Assembly (NCBI GenBank): GCA_019649035.1
Contig: BMAT01002452.1
Span: 536,497-572,188 of the forward strand
Direction: 5' to 3'
DNA: 35,692 bases
DNA from: Elysia marginata
Lineage: Eukaryota; Mollusca; Gastropoda; Plakobranchidae
Shown piece after piece: positions 1 to 12,500 of the stretch. The notes beneath the pieces are model-generated. The model had not been told where the DNA came from and did not search any database. It saw nothing but the letters and a program-made list of their open reading frames with translations. How positions within the stretch are numbered: the stretch's first letter is position 1; each line of letters starts with the position of its first letter. The position numbers and the translations under genes were made by a program.

Positions 1-416
1 TTTTTTTTTTTTTTTTTTTTTTAAGGTAAAGTTTTAAAAAAGAACTGCATTCCCTAAAGTTTCAATTTTTATACTCTCACTGTACATTAATTTAAGATTT
101 TGCATTTACTTTGAATATCGTTTGCTTAAATTTCAGTGCTAATACTGTGACCTTGAGGAAGACAGAAGCATTGAAATCGCATGCATTGTAGAGGAAATCT
201 ATTTTCTGCTACAAAAAAAGAAAGATAAAAAACTGATGAGAAAATTTGAGCTTTATGTTTTTCTTGACAAAATTTAAGGGTTAAAATGTGTAGATACATA
301 CTAATATAGTATTATTTAAACCTCCGCTGCTCATATGTGTTTTTCATTACTTTTACTTTTCTGTGTACACATACAACATGGTTAATTACCTTTTTTATTT
401 TGTTTCTTATTCCCAG
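1..416 (+). other. 3' part of a SPEN intron
   Basis: AT-rich non-coding sequence that opens with a run of 22 T and ends in a pyrimidine-rich stretch and CAG acceptor (intron ends at 416). I looked for an upstream RRM exon. The only acceptor-like site, near 136, leads into a frame without RRM residues that soon stops. The rest of the first RRM is therefore encoded upstream of the window. Confidence 0.8.
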
Positions 417-505
417 GCCAGAGGATGCTTCAAAAGCACTGGAAGCTTCACAAGGAAAAACCTTTTTTGGTGCCAAAATTAAAGTTACATCCCATGAGGG
501 AGTGG
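417..505 (+). CDS. SPEN: SPEN exon: C-terminal part of the first RRM in the window (human RRM2 equivalent)
   Basis: Encodes about 29 residues containing EDASKALEASQGKTFFGAKI, the last helix and beta-4 strand of an RRM. Human SPEN has a closely similar segment at the end of its RRM2 (ALTASKGKLFFG). The exon begins with the third base of a codon and leaves one base (G) that completes GAG with the next exon. The donor is GG|GTACGT. Confidence 0.85.
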
Positions 506-3500
506 GTACGTCAACATTTATTTAAATAGAAATGACAACTCAGTTTTATTTTTAAAATATGGGAAAAATAGATTTTTGTTTTACATACCATGAACCAATA
601 AGGATAAATTCTTTGACGTATCACTAGTATATTTAAATGCCTTTTCAAAGATGACGTAATCTAAATATGCATTGGTAAGGAAGTCAATGGATAGGTCACA
701 AAATTGTAGCTTTTTAAAAGAGTTATTATGGTCAAAGATTTGTATTAACATAAAAAAAGCATTTGTTATATTTTCTCATCCTTTATTGAAGCAATGCATT
801 TAAAACGGAAACTTTTGAGATGATAGTTGTATCATATAATTATTTTTTCTTTCTATGATCTTTTGCAGAGGTAGACGACACAGACAGGTCCAGTGACAAT
901 GACAGTATGGATGAGTATCACCAAAAGTCCACACGGACGCTGTTTGTTGGCAACTTGGAGAAAGAAACCACAACCCAAGATCTCATTGACAAGTTCAGGC
1001 AGTTTGGGGAAATCATTGTAAGTTTCAGCTGGCACTCATCGACAATGTCAATGTGTGAATTGTTCATATTTGTAGTTTTTTTTTATTTAATGATAACATA
1101 AAAGTTTCAATGTTGGTTAAATTTTTAGAAATTAAGTCTTTTATGGAAATAGTATTTGTTGTATTGTAAGTCTCAAAAAAAGGTTTGAGATAAATAATAA
1201 ACATGCAAATTGACTGTTGAAATATCGTCACCAATTATATATTTGAACAAAGATGTAAATTTATGGGAAAAGTACCAGAATAAGACTTGGTACTTGGTGT
1301 GAGGCTTTCAAAAAGCCTAAATAATTTACCCTATTTTAAAGAATCTTTAATTTAAGAGTATAACCAGGAACATTTCAGATTAATAAATTTATTTTTCAAG
1401 ATACAAGAAGAGATAGATCTATGGAAACAGACCCATGGCTTGCAAAACAGCTTTTACACCATACATTTTTTCTTTGACATTTTCAGGACGTTGATATCAA
1501 ACGGCAAGGTGCCACCACAGCATTTGCTTTTGTACAGTATGTCGACATTGCAAGTGTTGTGGCAGCCCTGAGAGCAATGGAAGGAGAGCACATTGGTATC
1601 AACAAAATTAAGGTTAGTCCTTTGCTCATGGTGGTAGCAGTTATTTAAATAGAGAAAGGTTTTAAACCTTTTAAAAGTTTTAAATAAAACGAACATTTTT
1701 GGAGGAATATCATATACATATCCTTAATGGTTTTTTTCTCTGCTAAAAGGCTAGCTGTGAATTTCAAGGCTTGGCATCTTATCTTTTTTCTTAAAAGCAC
1801 TCAGCATTCAGCTTCCAAAGGAATAAAATTGTTTGAAATTATAGGCCGTTTTACTTATAACATAGATTTGTAGTCCATAGGCTATGCATTGTTTACAAAG
1901 ACATGTAGCTAAATTGTCAACATCAATTTCTTTTCAGTTGGGCTTTGGCAAAAGCATGCCGACTTGTTGTGTGTGGCTTGACAACATTCCCAGCGATATG
2001 TCCAACCGGGCGCTGCGCAGCAACTTGTCACGTTACGGCGACATATCGTACTCCTTTATTGACCGCAACCGCAACAAAGGTTTGGTCTGCTTCAGCTCAT
2101 TTGAGGATGCCCAGCACTGTGTCAGTGATATCAAACAGAGACCCCACTTTATGAAGAAAAAGCTGCAGGTAGGACAGACGCATATTTTCACAGGGTTGTC
2201 TTTTGATATTTTTTTTTATATGAACTTAGTCTTTAACTTCTTATTTGCCATAAAATGAACAGAACAACAATTTTCCTTGAAAGAACTGTTTGCTTCGTTT
2301 TTCCAAAACAAAAAGTAAAGTTGCATTTTGGCATTATTATTGAATCCAACGGTTGTTAAATGTAACTTATGAGTATTTTTTGGCCTTATCAAGCTCTTTA
2401 TCTTCTACCACACTACCTGAAAACAATATTTTAAAGGTTTCCCATGTAATAAAGTGTTCGGTTTCTCCTCTGTGCAGATTGACTTTGCAAGTCGGGAGTG
2501 CCACACAGACTTTCTGGATAAAATGGAAGAGTCTGGTCAACTGAGAGCCAGTGAGAGGCCTGATGAGAGTCGTGTGCACAAGTTCCGCATGCAGAGAAGT
2601 GTCGACAACTACCAAGATGATGGGTACAGGCATGCTCTCCTTTTTTTGCTTTTTTTTTTTTGCTTTATTTTTCCTTGATTTCTCCATCTTGTATTTTTTC
2701 TTTCATTGATTATTTTTTGTTAACTGTAGGAACCAACCTGTCTTATTGATAGTTACAAGACTGTTGCCTCTATTTTCTAGATCTACGGCATTGATATTTC
2801 AAATAAAAGGTCCTTGATAAACCTTTTCTGGCTAAAGAAAGATATTTATTTTCAAGTTTTGTAATTGGAGGTGTTGGTTTGTAACAGAAGGCATATATGC
2901 TTGTGTTTCTCAAAACCAATACATGGTTTAAATAAAACCACAATTTTCTTAGAAAAGATTGGGAAAAAGCGGAAATTTTAACTTTTTGTAGCTTTTATTG
3001 CCTTAAGTGAAATGTTACAATACTGTAAAAGTTAATGAGATTTCAAGCTCAAATTAGAATTAGAGTACAGAAAATTTCACTGAATTAGTAAGAGCAATGA
3101 CGTTTAGGGATGTTTTTATCTCAACTGCTTAGTGCTTACTCTTATGTTGTTTCTGTCTCACAGATCTCCATCCAGCTATGGTTTTAATTCCTCAAGAAGT
3201 GGTAACATCTTCAACACACCCCGGAACAATGGCCGCAGCAGTGCGTCTGGAAGTAGAAGGAGTCGAAATTTCAATGATTACCCTGAGGAAAATCATTCAA
3301 GTTCACGGCGTTCCTCGAGGTCAGCCTTGTTGAACCTTGTTGAAAATACAGTTTTTGTTGTTTGTCAATTAACCATATATTTTCTGAAATCAATGAATAT
3401 TCTAGGTTCCTAAGCTAACCACAGACCTGCCACTCATATAGATTAAATGAGTGTTATTCTGATTTTATGGCAAAATATGAGAAACTACTGATTTTTTTTT

Positions 3501-6500
3501 TTTAAACAAAATTCTGATTTTTTCTACTTGGCAACTACCACCCAATGGGTCCCACTTCAAAGAATTAATTTCCTCAGTTTTTGTCATTTTTTAAAATAAT
3601 CTAAAAATTATATTTAATGTTAGTACATGTACGATACTTTATGATAAGTCTGTATTGTTATGTGGAACATGGTGGTTTTTGAACAGTTTTTTTTTTATTA
3701 TTTTTTTCACAATTTATATTACAATGGCCTTATTAAAATTGAAGCACTAGTGCTTTTATTGTAAAAGTGTCAGAGTTTAAGAGTACAGGTACATGGTCAT
3801 ACAGAGTTTTTACCCTGAATACTGACTTTTTAACTTTATAGCTCAATCATACTTATTTTCTGTTCTGAGGAGTGGCAGGTCTGTAACCATATTGAGCAAT
3901 AAGAAAAATAGTCTGCATTGTAGTACATTACCTGTATTTATTTGTTGCTGATGTTAAAAGTTTAGTACAAAGTTTACTTTCCAGTTGATATCATAGTATC
4001 TCGTGAAGGAATGTATCATTCTATTAAATGCTTGTTGGCAATATGTTAAGACAATGGATTTAATTCAAGCCTATGTCACTTAGCTTGTTGGCAATAATAT
4101 TATTCTTTAATTATGACTATTGTTCATGTTAACTAAAGAAAAGTCAGAATCAAAGGTTGCCAAATAATAGTCAGTGAAGTTTCCTATTGGTCTAATTGCT
4201 TTATGTGTGGAAGAAAAGCATTTATTGCAATTTAGTACCTTTTTTTCCAAGCTTTATTAGAAATAATAGAGGAAGTTCATATTGCACCATTGGGTCCAAT
4301 TGCAAATTGATTTCCTCCTTTTTTTTTCAGGAGAGACGACTTTGGTCCAGGAGGGACTTTCTATTCCAAAGGAGGGGAGGATTTTGATGCAGTTCTTCGA
4401 GAGTATGGCCACAGTCAGAGAGAGCGCAGAGAACGAGACCAGAGCCCACGCAGGATGGAGAGCCAATCAAGACGGGGCTCCAGAGACGTTTCTTTAGATC
4501 GTTATGAAGAGCAACGCTCAAAGGATAGAAATTCCTCGCTTCACAACAGTCGTGACACAAGTCCCAACAGTGAGCACAACTCGTATCGGTCAGAGTCACA
4601 CCGGTATCGGTCTTCTCGAGGTGACGACAAATACTCATCCAGGGGAGACAGATACCTAGAAGACTCCAAAGGCGATGGCAAGGATTTTGATATTGTTCCA
4701 AGTCATAGTCACCGAAGCAGCCGCATAGGATCTCCTCAGTACATGAACTCCAACAGTATGCACAGCCATGAGAGTGATTACAGTGCTCGCAGGGGATCTA
4801 GAGCTGGCTCGCGTGGGTCTCGATCTCAGTCTCCTGATGTTACCCTTATAGACGATGCATACAGCAGTTCTGGTCGGGGCATGTTCTATCCTGAGGATTA
4901 TAAGCGTTCTGTGGTTACTGAGGATGATTTGGGCTCTCCTTATTCCTCCTCGAAAAGACGAGATTTGTTGGACATGGATTCTACCTCCTCAAAGTCTCGC
5001 TCTTTGGCGCTTCTTTCCAACAACAAACTTGGCGCTGAGGTCGCCAAGACGGCAGCAGAGAAAGGCCGTAGGCGAATTTATGAGGAGAATTTGACTTCCA
5101 GTGGTGTGGTGGACTCAAAACTTTTGAGAAAGCTGGAGAAGTCATCGCCTCTCTCTGGCTCTGAGAGAGAGAAGACGCGCCACATGTTAGGCAAGCTGGC
5201 CTCGAGCAAGCGCCGGTCTGGTGGAGGCACAGTCGGTAGTCCTGGGGGATTGTCAAGTGGGGGTAGCCAAGGAGGAGGTTCTGAGAACGGCTCTGCAGGG
5301 GATGACCTTCAGCACTTGCATCAGCGCAAACAGCTTCTCCTCATGCAAATTAAAGAGCTTGGAGATGACACCAGTGCTGGAGCAATTCTGGGGGGAAATG
5401 CTGGAACTGCAAGTGATTCAGACTCTCCTCACTTTGTCAAATCTGTGGCTGTCAAAGATGCCCTTCGCCGTTCAGGCAGGAGCCATGACAGTGGAAGTAA
5501 AGCTGATGACGATCGTTTAATATCAAGGTCAGATAAGCTTCGGAGGTCAGCTGATAGCCGCAGATCTGACAGTCGAGGAGCTTACTATTCCACAAGGGAG
5601 GATAGAACCCTTGGGTTCAATGAGGATGGTTCTCTCGGAGGAAACCATAGCGATTCGGATTATGATTCTGACAAGCAGAGGTCTAAGAGGGGAAGATTAG
5701 ATGGAGGCAGGGATATTGAATCTGTGAAACCAAAGGATTACCATAGACACGAAAATGTGGAGTTAAGTGATTCTGAGGATTTTGAAAAGAAACCTGACAT
5801 CAATGCCCGGCTAAACAGCTCTGCCCACGACGATAGAGCTGGCTGTGATATTCGATCAAATTCTTTGGGCTCCAAGCATCTCTATGAGGATAAATCATTG
5901 GATATGTCAGCTTCTCCTTGTGATAATGGTGAACTTTTCAAAGACAGGCTTAGTGATAAGGATCTTCTTGTGATAAATAAGCACCGAAATTCGTCCAAAT
6001 CAAACCCTTCATACCTCTCCCGAAAAGACTGGAGTAAAGACCAAAGTGCTGTCCGTGAAGCAAGCCCCTTGGACTGCTTCAGTCCCACCCTTAGTGATAG
6101 AGGTGAGGAAGAAGATTCTGTTGCTTCCAGCAGCCTGACAGAGAAAAGCTCCAAGCACCCGTCCTCTCCTCATGCTTGGAAGCGCTCGCCGTCTGTGTCT
6201 CCTGGCCCAAAAGACAATGATTCTGAACCTGACCTCAGTTACCTAAACAACTACAACACTCTCCCCGACCCTCTTGACGAAGAAGATGAAGATGACTGTC
6301 TCTCAGACAACAGTCTTGTCGGTGGTGAGAGTCTCCCTGGTCCAGGCCCAGGAGAGGCATCTTGGGAAGAAAGGATTCGCGCCATTGACCGTGTCCTCAA
6401 CATGGCTCCGAGCACCAAGGCAAGCCAGGAATTCTCGCTGGGTGGAGGATCCTCCTCAGCCTCACCCAGTCTCAGTGGCACGAAGGATGCTGCCAACACT

Positions 6501-9500
6501 GATGGGAATGTAGCAGCCAATCGCTATGCTAAATATAGGATAAGGAAGAGGGAGGAAGGAGGTGTGACCGGAGCTTCTGATATTGTTGGAAATGCAGGGG
6601 ACAATGGCAGTGTTTTGGAACAGCCATCTGTGATAGTACAGCGGGTTCTGTCCAAGAAGAGCATTCTGGACCAGGACTTCAAGCGTCTGGAGCAGGTCAA
6701 CAAGTATGACACCAGCTCAGGTATCCTCGGCAGCACTGGTGGAGTTACTTGTGGCGCTCTTAAAGACATGCCCCAGCTTCTGCTTCCTTCATCATCATCA
6801 TCATCATCATTGACGGCAATAAAAGAGGAGCCCTTAGCCTCCCCTCGGTCGCTCAGTGTCAAATTGGCACCTCCTCAAACATTAACAGCATTATCTCCGC
6901 GCCTGTCGCCGTCTCTGAACCCAGTGACTACTTCATCTTCTGTGCTTCAACCAACCATGACCATGTCTGTTGCTGGTTCAATATTAGCACTGTCATCCTC
7001 GTCATCATTGCCACCATCATCCATCACCTCTGCTGTAGGCAGCAGCACGCAGGCTCTCACAACATCCAGTGTTAGCACGCCCATAAGCTCAATTTCTGTT
7101 TTGTATGAGAATTCAGGATCTAAGGATTCATTGGATAAAAAAGTGAAGACTCCAATTGTGACTTTGAAGAACAGCAGTAGTAGTAATAGTAGTACATTAG
7201 TAATGTCCCAGTCCAATTCATTGTCTGTGTCATCGTCAGCATCATCATTGTTATCTACTGTGACAACACAGCACACATCGTATGTCTCGTCATCATCAAT
7301 ATCTGTTTCGGTAACATCTTCTACATCCCATGTTTTAAATGTTCAGCATGCATCTAGCGCAGCCAGCTCATTGTCCTCATCTTTATCGTCTTCATTATCT
7401 TCAACATCAAGTTCATCACAACAGTGTAAGCCAGTCATTTCATCCCTCCCTCTGCCCCTCTCACTGTCTGTGACAATGTCTACCAGCACAGACAAAGTTC
7501 TGAGCAACCATCCCACAAGCCCTGTGAGCTCAACTCTGTCATCGTCATCACTAACATCATCAAGATCATCAGTACAGCCGTCGACCTGCGAGCCAGCAAA
7601 CGGTAGAACAGGTCTTACTGCTCCAGCTGCGGCCCCATTTACTCAGGGACCACCAACCAAGTCGCAGCTGGTGCCAACACTGGGCCAGGAGGCCCCACAG
7701 CTTACCTCATCTGTGTTTGACCCTCATGTGAGGGACTCGTCCACCATTGCCTCAGCCTCTTGTCCCCACCTGCCAGGGGATTTGCGGCACACAAAGGTTT
7801 TGTCGGGACAAATGATCAAGGATAAAGATGTAGGGTATTCATTAACCTCAAACTCTTCCACAGCAGCAGCAAGCAGGGCAAGCACCAACCCCGAACTGAC
7901 TATCAATCTATGGGGCAGCAAGGCTGATCAGACCTCCACTTCATGTGAGGGAGGCAACTCCTCAAACAAGTCCTTAACCACGACAGTCCTTGTGTCCAAA
8001 CCTGAAGTTGTTACCCCAGACATTGAGTCTCCAGTATCTGTCAAGTCTGGTACATCCAGTACAGACTCTGTCCCTTTGTCTTCCTTGGATACCAAACCTT
8101 GCATCTCAGTCTCTGAGGAAAAATCTACAAGTCTCATTGCTGCTGAACATGGAGGTGTATCACTAAAAATGGAGCCTGATTCCGCAATTAGTAAAGTCAG
8201 TGAAAAGACATGTACTTCCAAGGTTAATAGCACTGGGAATGAGGATCTCGAAGACAAGAGCAGTACAATTTCCAGCCTTTTGGTACCAAAGAAGTCTGAG
8301 GTTTCTCTACCTGAGTCAGCCACCCAAGCCACAGTTCTGACTGTCAGCAGTAAAAACTGTCCTGAGAAAGAGGAAAAACTCTCTTCTCCTGACATGGGTC
8401 AGCTCACCAAAAGCAAATTTGACAGTTTACCTCCCTCTTCATCTGCCTCTATGGCTTTGGTAGCAGATGAAAACGGAGCGACATCTGCTCTTCAGACGTC
8501 TAAGCCGACTTCATCAACCTCCTCAACTACAACAACCTCCACAGCACCAACAACATCGGTAAACTTAACCAGACCGCCCACTGAAAAAAGTGAAAAGAAA
8601 ACACCAAGCAAGGCAAGTTCTAAGGCTGCGGCCTCCAGCCGAGCTGAAGCTCTCTTTGCACCTGATTTGAAATTAGAGCCGCCCCAGCAAAAAGCATCGT
8701 CCTCTACATCATCATCATCATCATCATCCTCAAGGGATAACAACAAGCACAAAGAGAGTAGTAAAGGTTCCTCTCAGAGCTCAGGTAGCAAGCCATCATC
8801 CTCTGCTGGTGGAGCTAGTGGTGGTAGTGATAAGAAATCTCTAAAGAACCAGACTTCCAAAGATAGCAGTCATGGAGAAAAGAGGGACTCGAGTACAAGT
8901 AGCAGCAACAGAGACAGTGAGAAATCTGAGAAGAAGCCTGATGCTGCCCAGAAAGCTCACGACACAAGCTCAAAAAGCAAAGACCTGGACAAGAGTAAGG
9001 CCAAGGAGAAGAGAGATCAGAGTAAGGAAGGAGAGAAAGGCAGTAGCAGAAAGGAGAAAGATGATGCAAAGAGGAAAGAGGACAAAAAGTCAACTGATAA
9101 AAAAGAGGAAAAGAAAAGCAGCGTTCCAAAGGAAGAAAAGAAGAGTGAAAAGAAAGCCGAAGAAAAGAAAGAGAAATCAGCCCCAAAGCAGGACACACTG
9201 AAACATAGCAAGTCAGACCAAGAGCTGAGCAAAAAGGACAAAGATAAAAAGGCTAAGGAGAAGACAAAAGACACCGGAGGAAAAGACAAGGTGGATAAGA
9301 AATTGCTTCCCGGGTTGTCTTGTGTGTCAAAGCACTCTGCCTCGCCAGAGCCCAAGGCTTCCAAAGCGAATGATGGAAAGCCAGGAAACAAAGAGCCTGC
9401 TAGTAAAGCCGAGAAAGAAAAGTCCGAACCTGCAGCTTCTAAGTTTGATTCAAAATTGTCGTCAAAACATGAAACAAAGCATAAGGGCGAGCAGAAAGTT

Positions 9501-12500
9501 GCCAATAAAGTCAGCGAATCAAAATCAGATGCCAAGGACACCCAAGCTAAGAAATCAAGCTCTGATGGTGCTCAAAAAGTGAAAAAGGAGACGGACAAGA
9601 CTAGCTCAGAGACACCACAAAAGGTGAAAAAAGAGGATGAGAAACAAAGTGTTGAGAGTTTGTCGAAAGGCAAGAAAGAGAACGAAAAGTTGTCCTCTGA
9701 AAATGCACAGAAAGCAAAAAAGGAAGGCGAAAAGGATACTTCAAAACAAAGTTCCAGCAAGCACTCCGATAAAGCACAAAGGCAAAAGCAGAAAGAAGAA
9801 GAAAGGCTGAAAGAAAAGCAGCGGACGAAAGAACAGAAAGAGAAAGAAGAGAAGGAGAAAAAGGACAAAGAGGAGAGGGAAAAGCAAAGGGAGCGTGAAG
9901 AGAAAGAAAAGCAGAAGGAGAAAGAAAGAGAGGAAAGGGAACGACAAAAAGAAAAGGAAAGAGAAGAAAAGGAGAGACAGAAGGCTGAGAAAGAAAGAAA
10001 AGAAAAGGAGGAGAAAGAACGCAAAGACCGCGAAGAGAGAGAACGTCTCAAGAGAGAAAAGGAAGAAAGAGAAAAGCAAAAAGAGAAAGAGCGAGAAGAG
10101 AAAGAAAAGAAGGAAAAGGAAGAGAGAGAAAGGCTCAAAAAGGAAAAGGAAGAAAAAGAAAAAGTAAAGCAAAAGGAACGTGAAGAGAAAGAACGCCTAG
10201 AGAAAGAGCGAAGAGAAAGTGAAGAGAAAGAAAAACTGAAGAGAGAAAAGGAGCGAAAGGAAAAGAAGGAGAAAGAGAAGAAGAAAGCCAAAGAGGAAAA
10301 GTTAAAGAAGGAAAAGGAAGCAAAAGCCAAAAAGGAGAAAGAGGAGAGGCTAAAGAAAGAGCGTGAAGAGAAGGAGAAAACCAAAAAGGAGAAAGAGAAA
10401 AAAGAGGAGAAAAAAGAAAAGGAAAAAGACAAAGGGAAAGACGACAAAGAAGAGAAAAAGAAGGCACCACCTCCTAAAAAGCAGAAGAGGAATGAGTTGG
10501 CTGCCCTTCTGGACAGCAATGATAGTTTCCAAATGATCTTCACATCAATGTACGACAGGGTAAAGACCCAAAGAAACCGAGACGCAGAACATCAGCCTAA
10601 CAAGTCCCCCTCGTCTGCAAGTCAGCGCTCCTCCGGAGACAAGCACAAGAAGACCGGCAAAAAGAAAGGCAGTAAATCCAAGTCAGCTGTGTACTACAGC
10701 ACTTCAGACCTCAGCGATGATGACAACCTCAGTGAAACCAATGAGTCTGAAGACCAGAGCTCAAAAGCTGATCTGCCTACCAAAGATTCCAAAACAAAAA
10801 AGACCAAACAAGTGAAAAAGAGACCCCATGTTTCATCCTCATCCTCTTCATCCTCGTCTTGTGACGATGATGACGACGCACTGCTGAGTGCTTCTAAGTC
10901 CAAAGCGGGTAAGAAAACGGCCATTTTCTCTTCAGATTCAGAGGACGATAGTTTTCCACCACCCTCTGTCAAATCTTCCAAAGCTTCAAAAGCCAAAACG
11001 AAACCCCCTGCTCCAAAGAAGAAGAAAGTTAGGGCTGATTCTATTGATTCTGTGGAATCTAACTTGAAAGATGACTTTGTGAAACCACAGCAAATGCTAC
11101 TGTCCAGCGTGACGGAGACTGAGAGCCTAGACGATATGGATCTGTCAGAAACTGAACCACCAAAAGTCTCTAAAATGAAAAAGAAGAAGGGCAAGGCTAC
11201 TGATAAAGACTCGACTATGGAATCTACAAACAAGTCATCCAAAGCAGTAAGAGATTCATCTTCAGAGTCTGTGTCAAGAAAACCGGTCAAACACGATAAG
11301 GACCACAAAACAAGCCAGGCAGACAAAGACATCAGTCCACCAAAGAAAGCTAAATTGGAGAACAAGAAAAATAAGCTCTCAGAAGAAAAAGAGAAGAACA
11401 GTGTGAAGGAGGACATAAAACCTACAGTTGAGGACAAGAAGGTCGACCCGAGTGAAGAGGTCCAATCCCAGCGCAAATCAGAAACGAAAAAAGAGAGTGA
11501 CACAAACCAGGATTCCAGCAAGATAGACACTGAGAAACACAAGATAAAGGAGAAGGTTTTAACTGAAAAAAGCTCATCGGAAAGCAAAAGTTCTTCAGAG
11601 AAAAAGAAGAAAAAGGATCGGGAAGATGGAATAGTGAAGAAGAAAAAGAAGAAAAAGTATGATCCTAAAGAAGAAGAGGCACTTGTGAATTCTCTCATAA
11701 CCAAAGTTTATGATTCCAAACCGGACAAAGAAAGGAAAAAGAAGAAAGCTGTGCAAAATGTTTTTGATATTGAATCAGATGATTTGTCTCTTTCTGAAGC
11801 TTCACTTGATGTCAGCCAAGACAAAAAGTCGTCACTGTTTGGTAAGGATGAAGCAAGCAGTGCTTCAAAAGAGAAGAAACCAGATCCACCCTTTGATTCT
11901 GAAAAAGAGGTTCCAGGCGAAAAGCAACAGAAAGTCAAATCTGTACCAGAAACAGCTACCAAGCCTGAAGTTATCGATAAAAAACCAGAACAGCACAATA
12001 AAAAAGAAGAAAGCACAGAGAAAACAGACAAAAAGAAAGAGCATTTGGATAAGAAGCATGATGGTCAAGACAAGAAAGAAAGTAAAAACAAAGTAAAGAC
12101 CGAGGAAGCTGTGAAACCTGAGCCTAAAGTCGAACATGATTCAGAACGATCGGAAAGCGGCAAGCCACCAAAGAAAAAGAAAAAGAAAGATCATGATCGA
12201 GATGCAGAGAAAGAGAAAAGCAGCAAGACTGGTAAATCGTCAAAGAACCTGACCAGTGGGGAAAAGAAAATAACTGACAGCCAGAAAGGAGGTGATGAAG
12301 AAAAGAAGGCCCCAGAAACAAAGACAGAAGTCGATGAGTTCATTAGTTTCTGGGGTCATCCCAAGCCAATCCTAATCCCCAAAAGACTGAAAGACTCCAA
12401 GAAGTCTGAAGATGATTCCTCGAAAACCAAAGAGCACAAAGATGATATCAAAGCAGACAAGGCAAAGTCCAGTGATGAAGATGCCAAGGTCAAAGAGGAA

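Noticed and set aside
130-200. Possible upstream exon after an AG at about 136
   Set aside because: The translation has no RRM residues and stops quickly; it does not match the missing front half of the RRM.
9572-10543. 323-codon minus-strand ORF, Ser/Phe/Leu-rich
   Set aside because: It is the exact antisense of the E/K/R purine tract; Glu/Lys codons read backwards give Phe/Leu/Ser and rarely stops. No domain, and it overlaps a solid gene.
10694-11704. 336-codon minus-strand ORF
   Set aside because: Also antisense of Lys/Ser/Glu-rich SPEN coding sequence, with low-complexity Ser/Phe composition and no independent evidence.
12339-12362. FISFWGHP as an RBPJ-binding hydrophobic-W-hydrophobic-P motif
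   Set aside because: Gly and His lie between Trp and Pro, so spacing and chemistry do not fit the motif, and the known SPEN-RBPJ contact region looks different.
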